This document shows positions 1 through 12,376 of a stretch of DNA of 64,000 bases, in pieces. How positions within the stretch are numbered: position 1 is the first letter of the stretch; every line of letters begins with the position of its first letter. Source of the stretch: Perkinsus olseni. Lineage: Eukaryota; Perkinsozoa; Perkinsida; Perkinsidae. Position numbers and translations under genes: made by a program. Where the stretch lies: positions 89,777 to 153,776 of the forward strand of contig JABANP010000088.1 of assembly GCA_013115135.1 (NCBI GenBank), given 5' to 3'. Under the pieces are notes generated by a model. It searched no databases, had not been told where the DNA came from, and was given only the letters and a program-made list of their open reading frames with translations.

Positions 1-3000
1 AACTAGCTGCTGTTATGGGTAGTAGGGAGGGGGGGCTGGTAATAATAATAATAACCCCATCTGTGTTGTAGGGGCACCTACTCTTGAGGATGGTGCTGGT
101 GATGCTGGGTCGGAATTGTATATGGATTGGACTGAGAAGGTATGGTTTGAGGAGGCATCACAGAGGTTATCACTATGTTCAGGCTATGAATAATACAACT
201 ACCAATAATACCAACACCAGTATTGATAATAACCAAGATGGGCGACAAGAACAACAACGGAGGACTGTTGCCGATGTTATTCATCCCGTGCCATCACGAA
301 GGCTACTCGTCAAGGAGGGTGCCTTGGCACAGTTATCAGGAGGAGGCGCTACAAGAGAGGAGGGTACTCTGAGTGATGATGAGAGGGCCTGGCTAGGGTA
401 ATAGTAATTTTAGGGGTAGTTACAGAAGGAGTGGTATAGTAGTTGTGATACTAGGAATATACCATGTTGCAAGATACTTATCTGCTGATGTATCATCATT
501 ATTATCTACGAAGGACTGTTGGTTGGGTACATCCATGAAGATGAGAGCATCATCATCATCCAGTACAGGTCGTAATCCTACTACCACCACCAGTAGACGT
601 AGTAGCAGCAAAGGTAGAAATAATGCAACTACTGTAACTTGGGGTGATGACACTACAATCGATAAGACGAATACATATGATAGACGTTTACGAAGCATTC
701 AATGGATAAAACTACATTGTCTTAAAGAGTGGGCAACTGAGATTATTCTAGAAGGGTAGTACCACCACCACAACTACCACCACTACTTAGGATCTTTTTA
801 GACTATTTCCAGCGACTCACCGTCCTGAGAATGCTGGCAAATCGGTGTTTGGTAGTCTAGAGTATCTCAAAGGTTGGTGGGATGCATTATTGAGAGCATA
901 TGATAATAATGATGAAGTTATGGCAAAGGAAATAGAGGCTAGATTTAATACGGCCATACAGGAGGGCTTACTACAAGTTATGATGGACACTGATGAAAAT
1001 GACGATGATACTGGAGTAATGCATGTATATAGGAAGGTAATAATAATGATAATAATAATGATTAGTAGTAGCAGCAGCAGAAGGCTGGTATTAGTAGTAG
1101 AGGACCTCATCGTGCTGTTGTTGTTATAGAGCCAAGAAGCATGGCTCGCTGCCATGTCCTCCACCTCACCGCGTTTATCATCCTCATCATCATCACGGAT
1201 CTTGGACGCATTGACCAAACCATTGACTCTCCTATGGGATTGGCTTAATAATGAGGATCGACCACGACAAGAGGAGGATGGGGCTTTGTGTAATACGCCC
1301 CTTCCCTGCTGCCAAGGGCTATCATGGCTATCATGCAGTTACGACCAGTCAGTTTGCTGGCTACTTGGCCACACTCTACCGTCAGGAGATCCTACCATAT
1401 TATTATTACTATCATAAATGCATGACGGAGCATGAGCAGGCATCTAGTACTACTAATATAGACGCTCTGTTGAATGGTCTGATACGGGCAAAACTTGAAG
1501 TTGATGATGATATGAAATATGATGAAGTAATACGATGCTCACTACCATCCTGCTCATGCTGCTCATGCTGCTGCTCGTCTCCCTTAGGATCAGCTATCTG
1601 CATCTATTATTGAACAATCCTTAGCAACAGCGGAGTATGAACACCACCATCATCAACAACAACATGGGTACAGCAGACCGGCAGCAGCAGGGTTCCTTGA
1701 GGCTGATGATTATATTGTCAACCTTTTCAAAGAGAGAGTTATCAATGCATCATCACACATCCAGCTGATGAGGGGTACCTCGGCACAGGTGGAGGCATGG
1801 GTATGGTTTATTAGGAAGTAATAACACCAGAGGTCGGGGACTCATTGATGCCATTCTCTTCAGGTGTCTCATATCCGACTGCTGTTCTCTACCAGCTCTC
1901 GCTTCTAGTCAAACCAAGCCAGTGTCCCCCAATACCCTTCAAACCCTCTTCACAGTCCTCCGCCCTCTATGTATCATTATAGCCGATGAAGTCGTTGTCA
2001 AGTTTCATTCGGAGACTGCTATACAGGTACATCCTCATCATACAGTTGCATCATCATCAGGCTCATCATCAAACCCTATCAGGTACTCCGAGAGGTAGTG
2101 GCTCTGTGTGCAGAAGCCTCTCCTAATGATGATACCCTCAAGGCTGCTATTGGTGTCGTTGCTTCTTCATCCTCGTCATCATCCATTCAGCTTGGTACTG
2201 TAGTAGCTCCTTCTCTTCCCAAGTAGATCGTCATGTACTAGATACCGGTGTGAGCTCATCACAGTACACACCAGCAGAGCTCATCGCTGCCGTAGCATTA
2301 GTAAGAGCATGGTGGATGGCCTATTATACACAAGAAGGAGATCATAATCATGAGCAGCAGCAGCAGCAGTCCTTGGAGGAACACAATGGTGACAGCAGCA
2401 GCAGTAGCAACAAGAGAGGAGATGTTGATATGACAACAGCGCTGTGTAACGTCGGCAGCATCAGCATCATCATTGTGTCCTGTGCCTCTTGACTACTCAT
2501 CATTAGGTGCATGCCTAGTGTACCCTCTATTGGAGTTATTCATATTGGATCAGAAGGTCTCTTCGGACCTACTCACAATACATCTTCAGAATGATGCCAC
2601 TCGTAATACATCATCATCATACGTACGCAGTCATGTTGTTCTCATTGATGTAGCTCATTTCTGGTCAACCATGGCGAAGACTCAACGTGAGATATCATCC
2701 CTTCGTGATCATGCAGGAGGGCAGAAGGGAAGGCGGAGTATCAGCCAATCAGATCTGGATGATATGCTCTCGGTAGTGATGGTAGTAGTTGGATTGGTAA
2801 TAATGGATAGTCTCTATTCTTCCTGCTGTTTAGGTATATGAAACATTGGACTCAGTAGTGTGGTTACAGTCATTAGTACAAGATGCTATTCTGCATCAAC
2901 GTCATGTGCAAATACTTGATGATGCCCCTCAACCAGCTAGTGAGGAGGAGGAGGAGGAATGCATGTTATCATACAAGGACTATGGTGAGATCATCATCAT

Positions 3001-3667
3001 TACTATTGATTACTACATATCATCATCACTAGCAGCAGGTAGCGGTGGTGGTACGGTACAGCCATTGGAGGTACGTCGAAGGATGGCTGATGCCCGACGG
3101 AATTATGAAAGGATACAATCATGTGAAGAGGAATCTAAGAATAAAATAGTAATTATTACTACACAGCAGCAGCAGCAGCCGATAGCGTCTTGATTGTCAT
3201 CATTGAATCAGATCGAATCACTTCGTAACCGAGTAATGGAGTATGACGTATTCCTTCCAACCCTGAGGAAATCTCATCAAGGTCGACTACAACTCGAATA
3301 TTGTGCATGGATGGCTATCGAAATAGGATTGAGTGTAGATGATAATATCACACGAGAATTGGTGGATGTATGGTTACCCCAATCGACTTGGTTACAGTAA
3401 GTAACCCAATAACCCGTCCCACTGTTGTATTGTTCCTCTACAGAGCATCGTTACCAAGTGAAGTCACAAGTGTACTTAAAGGCGGCTAACGCTGTCAACG
3501 TCAAAATGTTTTCTGCTCATGTGTTACCGGAATTGTGTTGTCAAGTTGCAGAATACTTGAGAAGTACCGGGGACTTGTTGCTCAAGTCGAGCATGTGTAG
3601 GCAATTGAGTTGGTTATTTATCAGCTCATATGTGCACTGGTCAACGCAATCTCCGGTAACTCAGTAG
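1..3667 (+). CDS. Unidentified multi-exon protein gene, 5' end outside the window
   Basis: Not recognised. Coding exons are separated by short GT-AG introns. One exon near 595-755 ends IILEG and joins in frame across an intron (GTAGTACC to TTTTTAG) to an exon starting about 801 (LFPATHRPENAG, then EYLKGWWDALLRAYD). Later coding blocks lie near 1610-1790, 2240-2450, 2475-2770 and 2840-3400; the last one begins about 3445 and ends at TAG 3665-3667. The protein is mostly acidic and helical-looking, with Gln, Ser, Asp and Glu runs and no visible signal peptide or catalytic motif. Triplet repeats (GAT/ATC, AGC) sit mainly in introns but also code for homopolymer runs. It converges on ITPA with only about 22 bp between the stop codons. 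Exon borders other than those named are approximate. Confidence 0.6.
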
Positions 3668-3689
3668 TAAGGAACTAGAGCGAGTTGTC

Positions 3690-4544
3690 TCAGTTGTTAT
3701 GAGTATCGGATAGGAGGAATTCCTTCAATTTGTCGAGAGCTCTACTCCGATGGGAGAGGGAATTCTTCTCGTCTTTGGTCATCTCAGCGTACCTGATCCG
3801 ATAAATAACGAACAGTACACATAACATGATTACGTTTTGCCGGTAGTTCCATCTTCATTGGGCTGGAAGATTGGATCCCATCCAAAATTATTGGGCCCCC
3901 TCGGTGGTACTATGATACCATTAGTTATACCAGTAAAAGTGAGAGGCTCATCAGTGGTACCATCATAATAGGCGAAAGTACATCTAGCTTGAGCACTCTT
4001 ATCCTGAAGTATGGGAGAGTGTCATGAACTCCCATCCTCATAAACCTACATCAAAACCCTCGAGCATACGATTAAGTCCATCATGTCCTAACTTCTCCAA
4101 AAACCATTTACTGAGTAGCATGAGTTTTGATGTCGATGTATTGACGATGAATAATCATCATTATTACATATATGGTCCAGGCAGGCCATGCATGGCATTG
4201 AATCCGAGACAGGTGTCCTCTACCATGACTTTACTACATCCATCAAGCCTGTTATAAGCCTCCAAGCATTTCTGTTTACTGATTTCCTCGGGACTTGCCC
4301 CTTGATATTCAGGAACTAAAGTACTCCATCAAGACAATAACGAATATGTTCACCAGCAGGTCTTACGATCAAGTTTAACATTATCAAACTTGATAGTATC
4401 TCCTATTATCTGTTGTACTTCTCTAAGTTTATTAACGTTACCCGTGACGAAGGTTATCGCACCTTTGGCCGCCAACTTCTGTTGTTTTGCCTGTGGAGTT
4501 GCAGACATGATGACTGTGATAAGAATGGCGGCTGTTGAGAGCAT
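3690..4544 (-). CDS. ITPA: Inosine triphosphate pyrophosphatase (ITPase, Ham1 family)
   Basis: Five exons on the - strand: 4544-4367, 4315-4168, 4110-4050, 4003-3834 and 3792-3690, with 46-58 bp GT-AG introns (41 bp for the last) that keep the frame. The family is a cytosolic pyrophosphatase that hydrolyses ITP, dITP and XTP to the monophosphates, keeping deaminated purines out of nucleic acids. The whole family pattern is visible in order: [14 protein letters not shown] at the N-terminus, [45 protein letters not shown], a [15 protein letters not shown] segment, [16 protein letters not shown], and the C-terminal [19 protein letters not shown]. The length (about 220 aa) is typical. Translation may begin at the first Met (4544) or the internal MSATPQ; the extra hydrophobic stretch [13 protein letters not shown] could be leader-like. 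The stop (3690-3692) almost abuts the convergent gene. Confidence 0.93.
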
Positions 4545-4847
4545 AGTGGCTTATGTAACTCAACGATGATGATGCAATGCAGCATGATGATGATGATGAT
4601 GAATTAGAGTAGTAGTCGTGATAGTATATGACGATGATGATGATGATGCTTTACATACTCTCGGTTATGAACGAGGAGCAAAAGAAAGAATCCATATGGA
4701 GTTCGAGATAACTACAGAGTTGCTACGAAGACTATCGAAATACTGAGTAGTACACAAGTGCTGAATACGCTAGTTATTGTTGTATGAATGCGAGGTGAGG
4801 TATTAACCTGGAAGATTGGGACCTGAGGAGTTGGCAGAGGAGTGGTA

Positions 4848-6030
4848 CTAGGAGGGAGGTAGAGCAGTACTAGAGGCTACTACATTGGGCCAGACATTAT
4901 CCATCTCCGGGCAGACATCCTTCAAATAACGTACAAGTCCTCCATCGAGGGTGGTACCACCAATGAACTCAACTGGTTGATTATCCAAATAGGTATGATG
5001 ACAATTCATCCTTAACTTGTAAGATATCTCATACAGATGACGCTAGACAAGGAGAGACGTAGTGGTGATGGTATTATTACTACTACAAGCAGCAGCAGCA
5101 GCAGCTTACTTTCATTTGGAGCTTGAGGTCATCCAACGGGCAATCGAAATATTGTTGAACCTTTAATGAGTTGGCTATAGCTGAATGAACAGCATGTTGA
5201 CTGTCGACTACCTCTTGATGAGTATAATCTTGAGATGATGTACATACATGGTAGGCAACACATGATGATGTACAGAATTGTGAAGGGTCGCTCCTACGAC
5301 CAAGACCAGTACTACGAGTAGTCGAGTGATCAACATGTTGACTACGTGTTAGCGCTTCTAACCCTTGAATCCTTGGAACAGATATCTATTAGATTATCAC
5401 AGGATGAGTCAACAGGGGAGGAGAGGAGGAGGAGGACCTGATGATTATGATGATGAGAGGTGGTGAACTGGGAGCATCAAGTTGGGTATCAGCATACCGA
5501 TAGAATGATGGAGGTTGGGGTGATAGTATGCATGATGATGATAATAAGAATATGAAGCTGAGTGAGATAACTACGCAGATAAAAGACGCAACTATGATTT
5601 GTGATGATACGATCGGGGAGGGAGGTAATGATGATGATGCTGGCCCGTCCTATTTGTATGCCCTCTCGCTCATGTGTAGCAGCAATGTTACTCTTGCCGC
5701 TCTTGCCGCTCTTACTGTTGTTGTCTGAGCCTTTCTTGTTGTATAGCCCATTTCTTGTGACAGAATCTTACTACTGATGCTAATGATGCATGACGTGGTA
5801 ATTGATAAACAGGACTACAGAACAACATTCCCTTCCTCCTCCTCCTGTTGTAGTTTGCCAGAGGTGAAGGCAGAGATACTCTGAGAGCACCCTGATGTAA
5901 CGTCGAGCCACCTCACCGAGCAGCAGCAGCAGCAGCAGCTTACGTGCATCTTCTCCTTACTCTCTCCAACAGACTCGTCAACACCGTAGCTCTTGTTGTT
6001 GTTGGTGGTATTATGAGTTGATGATATCAT
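4848..6030 (-). CDS. Unidentified multi-exon protein gene
   Basis: Not recognised. The clearest exons are 4848-about 5040, encoding LYEISYKLRMNCHHTYLDN, VEFIGGTTLDGGLVRYLKD and a terminal NVVASSTALPPS before TAG (4848-4850), and about 5111-5385, encoding VPRIQGLEALTRSQHVDHST, LGRRSDPSQFC, QHAVHSAIANSLK and YFDCPLDDLKLQMK. The latter ends at a good donor. Less certain upstream exons lie near 5470-5560 and 5940-6030 (a Met followed by Asn-rich sequence and GVDESVGESKEKMH). Several Cys/His residues occur in the second exon but no ordered zinc motif. It lies between ITPA and the ACMSD-like gene on the same strand. The start is a guess. Confidence 0.45.
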
Positions 6031-6315
6031 TCTAGTTTGTGACGATTGCGTTGTAGTGGGCCATGAGCCTCCTCCTCCTGGAAGGTGGTGGCGGTAGCAT
6101 CGCGGTCGATGCGGCGATAAACCATAATGAAGTAGAAAGACTGTTGATATGATGATGATGATGTTATATTATGACATAACTGGCGGTCATAAGGCCTTGT
6201 ATTAAGAAATCAATATGCATATCGATGCATGACAAACGGCGAGCAGACAAAAAGGATGATGAGTGGGAGGAGGAGCAGCAACAGCATGATCGGGCTGTTG
6301 TTGTTGGTACAACTG

Positions 6316-6437
6316 TTATTGGAGGGTTGGTGGTGGCAGATCATAATCCATAGGGTTTATCCCTAAGAACTCGACGGCTGTACCACATAGTACTCGAGCT
6401 TTAACCTGAGATGCTGTTATACCAGGATGACGATTGT

Positions 6438-6468
<31 letters not shown>

Positions 6469-8341
6469 CATACTTGATGGGATAGATGAGGCGATGTTTC
6501 AACTAATTGTCCAGGATAGGCGTTGAGTATCTCCCCTGTGATTGGTGCTATGCTTGGCACTTCACCAAGAGGGAACGGATAGTCCGATCCGAGGGCTACT
6601 CTATCAGCACCGAACTACAGGAGCAGCAGACAACATGGTGATCATCATTATGGTAATGATGATGATGATCATGTTAAGCCTGCATACCATATCGATTATT
6701 ATTTGTAGCATTCTCTGGTCATGGCAGATGCTGTCCACATAGAGCTTCCTCACGGCACTGAGTAGGCAGCAGCACCATGATGATAGTACTCTTCTTGATG
6801 GTAGTGGTAGTAGTGGCAGGCTGTCTTACTCTCTAGGGTTGAGTTTAGAATCCTTAGCAACTAGATCCGGTCGACATCTCCAACCCCATTCAATTCTACC
6901 AAGTGTCCCTGTATCATCCAACACTCACTACCATTGGCTACTGTTAATGACTACTACCTGGTACAGAGCCTCCACCATGAGCAAACATCACTTTAAGGTC
7001 CGGTATCTAATCATGATGATAGAGATGATTACAGTTGTAGGATGGTTTTGTTGTTGTTGTTGATACCTTATCTATTATACCTCCAAGCATAACAGAACAC
7101 ATAGCCAGGCTGACTTCAGCAGGCATACCAACTAACCATGGTAACCAGTATCTTAAGTAATGCTATCATAATAATGATACTAGCGGAAGAATAGTCATGG
7201 TAATATTACCCTTGCCAGCACCATTCCATATCCCATGGATGTACGAATATACCGACGTCAAGTGATCTGACAACCACCACAATGAACTGCATGGACTGCA
7301 AATGATGCAAGAGTCTTCTGTGTCTACTAGCAGGTGCTGCTCTTCATAGTGCTGTTATTGTTACTTAGCAGTCTGCCATATCGGCATCAGCCTCTCATCA
7401 TTCAACATGATATTCTCCACACTCGCCGTCCCCCCACTACAGGGCCTCCATGAGTTAATATGACTTCCTATTTGAAAGCCTCTCATGCCCTTCTCAAGTA
7501 CCGCTCGTTTCATCTCTTTTGCAGCCTCTTGTGGATGCTGTAAAGGTAGTGTTCCTGAATACTACCGGTATGATGACCATCACTTCCAACTACTGATTAG
7601 GTGTGGGTTACCTAGAGCAACCATCCTTCTAGGATGCTGCTTCACTTGTTCGGCTAGGGAATCATTAATAAACCTACTATGAAGATGTGAAGGATAGCAT
7701 ACACAGTAATACTACTACCTTGACCACTGTACCCCGGATGTCGGATCTAAATGGTAGTTGAAAAGGACAGGTACTGTACATACTGTTTGAACCTGACAAT
7801 GGCTATAGGGGCAATGATGATGATAACAAAAATGACAATGATGATTACATGAACTCCCCATGAATCACACTCCTTCATAATGACATCAGGTTCGATGCAG
7901 TTGGGTTTAACCTACCACTAATAAATTATTAGTAATAATTAGTTGTTAGTAGATACTCATGATGATGGTGGTGTTGATGGTGCTATTGGTGACTACCTTC
8001 CTGAATAGTTTGCCATCCCCCATTCCATTCTTTTGATAAACCCAGCCTTACGTCCAAGCTCATCATCTTGGGGTAAGTCCACCAATCTAAGATCGAAGCC
8101 ACCCTGAGGGGTACAGTGGGAGAAGGATGCTCATGATAATGTTGTTGATGTTGTTGGTGTTGTTGTTGATGCTCACAATAGATGGCCATTCTCGAGGTAG
8201 TATGTGGGTATGTATATCAATCTTTGGGAGATCTTGCCGGCGGCCACCATGTTGACCACTACTCGGGGAGGAGGAGGAGTGGGCATCATCGTCAACAGCA
8301 GCAGCGAGACGAGTAGTACAAGCAAGATGATCGATGCTCAT
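6316..8341 (-). CDS. ACMSD: ACMSD-like amidohydrolase (2-amino-3-carboxymuconate-6-semialdehyde decarboxylase)
   Basis: The family removes a carboxyl group from 2-amino-3-carboxymuconate 6-semialdehyde, diverting tryptophan/kynurenine catabolism away from quinolinate and NAD synthesis. It is a cytosolic Zn amidohydrolase. About ten short exons cover nearly the whole family. In order they are KIDIHTHILPREWPSI (HxH metal ligands), PNCIEPDVIMKECDSWGV, VQTVCTVPVLFNY, FINDSLAEQVKQHPRRMVAL, LQHPQEAAKEMKRAV, GFQIGSHINSW, VGIFVHPWDME, RYWLPWLVGMPAE, LKVMFAHGGGSVP, GRIEWGWRCRPDL, LYVDSICHD, ALGSDYPFPLGEV (catalytic Asp) and GTAVEFLGINP. Stop at 6316-6318. I chose the Met at 8341; the open frame extends to 8440. 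The exon following HTHILPREWPSI (8103-7997) does not join the next exon (acceptor near 7918) in phase with plain GT-AG splicing, so there is either an unrecognised junction or a one-base error. Confidence 0.88.
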
Positions 8342-8667
8342 GGATGAGAATACCAATGACCCTTGCTGACGATAGTAACAACACAAGATGATATCACGTG
8401 GCAGTGGATAATGGTCAATAATGATTATTATTCTGTACAACAGTAGTACTACCAGTACAAATAACCATACTTCTCTATAATCACTACTTAGAAGTAGTAA
8501 AGCATATAAATCGAATCAAGAATCAACTACTACCCATTGATGACTCATCATGTAGTAATGACCAACATCAGATGGCCGAGGAAGGAAAGGCCGCTACCGC
8601 TGCCGCACGCTACGTGCCGCTCATACTATCGATGATAGTGCAGATTATGATGTTGTGGTTGTTGTTA
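8342..8667. other. Intergenic spacer with no gene seen
   Basis: Spacer between the ACMSD-like start and the V-ATPase copy 1 stop. It contains GAT-type triplet runs. Its last 35 bases (from about 8633) match the sequence just after the stop of V-ATPase copy 2 (from about 12335), so the tandem duplication includes a little 3' flank. Confidence 0.6.
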
Positions 8668-10737
8668 TTAGTTAGCCTCATCCACAAGATTCTGGAATGA
8701 TGTATCAATCTGGTTAGCAAGATTAGCAAAGAATTTATTGAAATCCTCTTCACTATGTTGGGGCATCTCAAACTTCATGTTGGTGATAGCGATGATAACA
8801 TCCTTGCAACCAGTAGATATCTGAGACCATCCAATAGTCTTATCACCATGATTCTCGGCCAAGCATCTCTGAGCCGCATCATAGAAATGGCAAATGCATT
8901 TCATCATACCAATAGTCTTGGGTAGAGGGCACATATAATCATAATCACTGAAACCATTCTGTTGAAGGAAATCTTCACGAATGATACGAGCAACCTCAAG
9001 AGTACATTTCTGATCTTCAGAAAGTGAATCACGACCAACCAATTGTACGATTTCTTGTAGATCATCTTCAGTCTGAAGGATCTCCTTAACCTTCTGTTGT
9101 AAAGCAGAATACTCATTATCATACTTGTTGAAGAAGGGCTCCAAGGCACGAGTATACTTAGAGAATGATATATTCCAGTTAATGGAAGGGAAATGCTTTC
9201 TTTGTGCCAATTTCTTATCCAAACCCCAGAATACTTGTACAATAGACAAGGTTGCGGAGGTAACAGGATCCGTGAAATCACCACCAGGAGGAGATACAGC
9301 ACCAACAATAGTTACCGCACCTTCACGATCAGGGGAACCCATACACTTTACACGTCCTGCACGCTCATAGAAAGAAGCAAGACGAGCACCGAGATAAGCA
9401 GGATAACCAGAATCAGCAGGCATCTCAGCCAAACGACCAGAGATTTCACGAAGTGCCTCAGCCCAACGAGAGGTAGAATCGGCCATCATACTAACGTTAA
9501 GACCCATATCACGGAAATACTCAGCAGTAGTAACACCAGTATAGACAGATGCCTCACGAGCAGCAACAGGCATATTAGAGGTATTAGCAACCAAAGTAGT
9601 ACGTTGCATGATCTGTTCTTCTTTACCATTGATAAGAGTAGTAAGTTGGGGGAATTCAGTTAAGACCTCAGCCATCTCATTACCACGTTCACCACAACCA
9701 ACATAAACAACAACATCACTATTGGAATATTTAGCTAATGATTGGGAGATAACGGTCTTACCACAACCGAAAGCACCAGGTACAGCACAAGTACCACCAA
9801 GAGTAGTTGGGAATAAAGCATCAATAACACGTTGACAAGTAAGCATAGGGGCAATACCAGGTAGTTTCTCAACACATGGACGAGCATGTCTTACAGGCCA
9901 ACTATGTGCCATAGATAATTTAGTAACCTCTCCTTGATAATCCAGTTCCATTAAACAAGTATGGACAGAGTAGTTACCATTAGGAGCAATCCATTGAACA
10001 CGTCCTTGATTACCCGGGGGTACCATAACCTTATGATTACTGAATAAACCATTCTCAAGAACAAAACCAATGATATCACCACCAGTTACGAGATCACCAA
10101 CACGTACGTTAGCAGCAGGCTTAAACTCATAGAGTTTATCGGCATCAAGAGCAGCAACATCAACACCACGGGGAATGAATAATGATCCAGATAGATCACG
10201 AATACGCTCCAAAGGACGTTGGATACCATCAAAGATATTATTAAGAATACCAGGTCCTAGCTCAAGAGCAAGAGGTTTACCAGTCTTAACAACCGGATCA
10301 CCAACAGTTAGACCGGCAGTATCCTCATAAACCTAAATGACCATGATGATGATGACCGATAATAATAAGGGTGGTTATTATGATGGTTACCTGAATAGAG
10401 GCGGTATCGCCCTCAATCTTAATAATCTCTCCGACAAGATTCTCCCAACCAACACGAACCACCTCATACATCTTAGAACCGGACATGTTATCAGCCACGA
10501 CCAAAGGACCGGCGACCTGATGAACAACAACAAGCAGATAACAACGAGAAGAGAAGTGATGCTACCAACGGGGTTACTCCACGACACTAATCACACGTAC
10601 AAGACTCGTAGGGACCAAGCTCAGAACTTGTGATGACGGACGAACGAATGGATGATCCAGTTTCCACTCCTGCTGGTGCTGATGCTTACCTTGTGAATAC
10701 GACCGATTGAAGCTTCGGATGAGTTGGCCATTACCAT
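8668..10737 (-). CDS. ATP6V1A: V-type H+-ATPase catalytic subunit A, tandem copy 1
   Basis: Catalytic A subunit of the V1 sector, which hydrolyses ATP to drive proton pumping into vacuoles and endosomes. Three exons on the - strand: 10737-10690 (16 codons, [16 protein letters not shown]), 10516-10391 and 10332-8668, giving 612 aa, the normal family length. Visible features are the N-terminal beta-barrel start ([20 protein letters not shown]), Walker A GAFGCGKT at about residues 244-251, GERGNEM at about 272-278, the Walker B/arginine-finger region ([20 protein letters not shown]) and [20 protein letters not shown]. There is no intein. Intron 1 is 173 bp (10517-10689), against 56 bp in copy 2; intron 2 is 58 bp and almost identical in both copies. 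Exon 3 differs from copy 2 by only a handful of silent changes. Confidence 0.97.
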
Positions 10738-12376
10738 GACAAAAAAGTAGCGACTCCAACGGGAAGAATAGGAAGAAGAAGAACTAACAATACACAAATA
10801 CAGTTATAATAACTGCTACTAACCACCTACACTAGGACTACGAAGAAGAACATCACCAGTAGCCCCAGCACAACTAAGCTTGCGAAGTTGTATCAGCAGC
10901 CTAACCCCTTTGGCGCAGCTCGGCTCGACACAAGAGCTGTCCCCCTATTTTGTCTCTCACTACTCACAATACCCATCCTATCGCTATTTTAGATCACCAC
11001 TCTAACTGGAGTAGATGATTGTAGACTAATAGTAGTGGTGGTGGTTGAGTAGTAATCTAAGGATAAGCTTAGCTACAACGACCTCAGGGTTTTAGCCCAT
11101 AGGGGAATGGCCTTCAGTTGTTGCTGCTGCTGCTGCTGAAGCTAAGCTTAAGTAGTAGTACGATGATGATGTTAGAAGAGGTCATCAGAGTAACGTTATC
11201 TACCTATACCACGCATACGATAGCCAACAGACATTAACACGAGTATTGTTGCTACCCTTCCCAGCAGGGACAGGGTTGAACAGCACAAGAGAACAGCACC
11301 AGCCCCTCCCCCTTAGCATCAATACGAGGGATGCTGTGACTGCCTCCAACGGGGATGTACCTATAAGGCGAAAGCATAATCCCTATCAAGGACCAGACTG
11401 ATTATGATGGTGACACCAGCAGGAGCAGCAGCAGCACAGCATAATCCCTATCAAGGACCAGACTGATTATGATGGTGACACCAGCAGGAGCAGCAGCAGC
11501 ACAGCATAATCCCTATCAAGGACCAGACTGATTATGATGGTGACACCAGCAGGAGCAGCAGCAGCACAGCATAATCCCTATCAAGGACCAGACTGATTAT
11601 GATGGTGACACCAGCAGGAGCAGCAGCAGCAGCACAGCATAATCCCTATCAAGGACCAGACTGATTATGATGGTGACACCAGCAGGAGCAGCAGCAGCAG
11701 CACAGCATAATCCCTATCAAGGACCAGACTGATTATGATGGCAGGAGACTACTCCTCCTCGAGCCATCCAACCGGACCCCTGCATCAACCCATGAGTTAA
11801 CATCACATTACTACACACAACAAGTAGTGATAATGATTGAAGAAAATGTACTCTTGTGAGAGATAAGTACTATCAACAGCAACAACCGGAGCCACAGCAG
11901 CACCAGCAGCAGCGGCGGTGGCGGCTGCATGATGACAATACTTATCCCCATAATCACATAAAGGAATCATCACTCTGATAACAGTAGCAGTTGGTCGTCA
12001 ACATCATCATACACCACTTCCAGCAGGGGCCATCATCAATAATGATCATGATGACAAGTCTGATAAAGACCATCTGGTGGAGAATAATGATACCAACAAC
12101 GCTGCCATAGGAGAAAAAGTGACAAGATGCTGCTGATGTGCTTCTTGTGCTTCGTGGTACACGACGATACCAACAACCATCATCAAACTAACTCGTACAA
12201 CAACACCCACCACCAGCACTGACGACAAGGCGATGATGATGATGATGAAACAGTGGGAAAATCACATCCTCTCCTGCTGGTAAAACGGATAGGGTAGCTG
12301 TCGTAGAGGTGAAGGTCGTGAGTCACATACCATGATAGTGCAGATGATGATGTTGTGGTTGTCGTTGTTGTTGTTA
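10738..12376. other. Spacer between V-ATPase copies; possible unassigned - strand exons
   Basis: No complete gene is convincing. Short open stretches on the - strand look codon-like: near 11360-11220 (PVPAGKGSNNTRVNVCW before a GTAGATA donor) and near 11965-11880 (VMIPLCDYGDKYCHHAAA, flanked upstream by an ATCAG acceptor). These could be exons of a small gene or remnants carried by the duplication. The rest is triplet-rich spacer plus the minisatellite listed separately. Confidence 0.3.
11375..11742. repeat. 65/68-bp minisatellite, about 5.6 units
   Basis: Head-to-tail units start at 11375, 11440, 11505, 11570, 11638 and 11706. The first three are 65 bp and essentially identical. The next two are 68 bp through one extra AGC, and the last is truncated near 11742. 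Each unit begins CATAATCCCTATCAAGGACC and ends in an AGC run. The unit length is not a multiple of three and all frames contain stops, so it is not protein-coding. The nested AGC expansion shows two levels of repeat slippage. Confidence 0.95.
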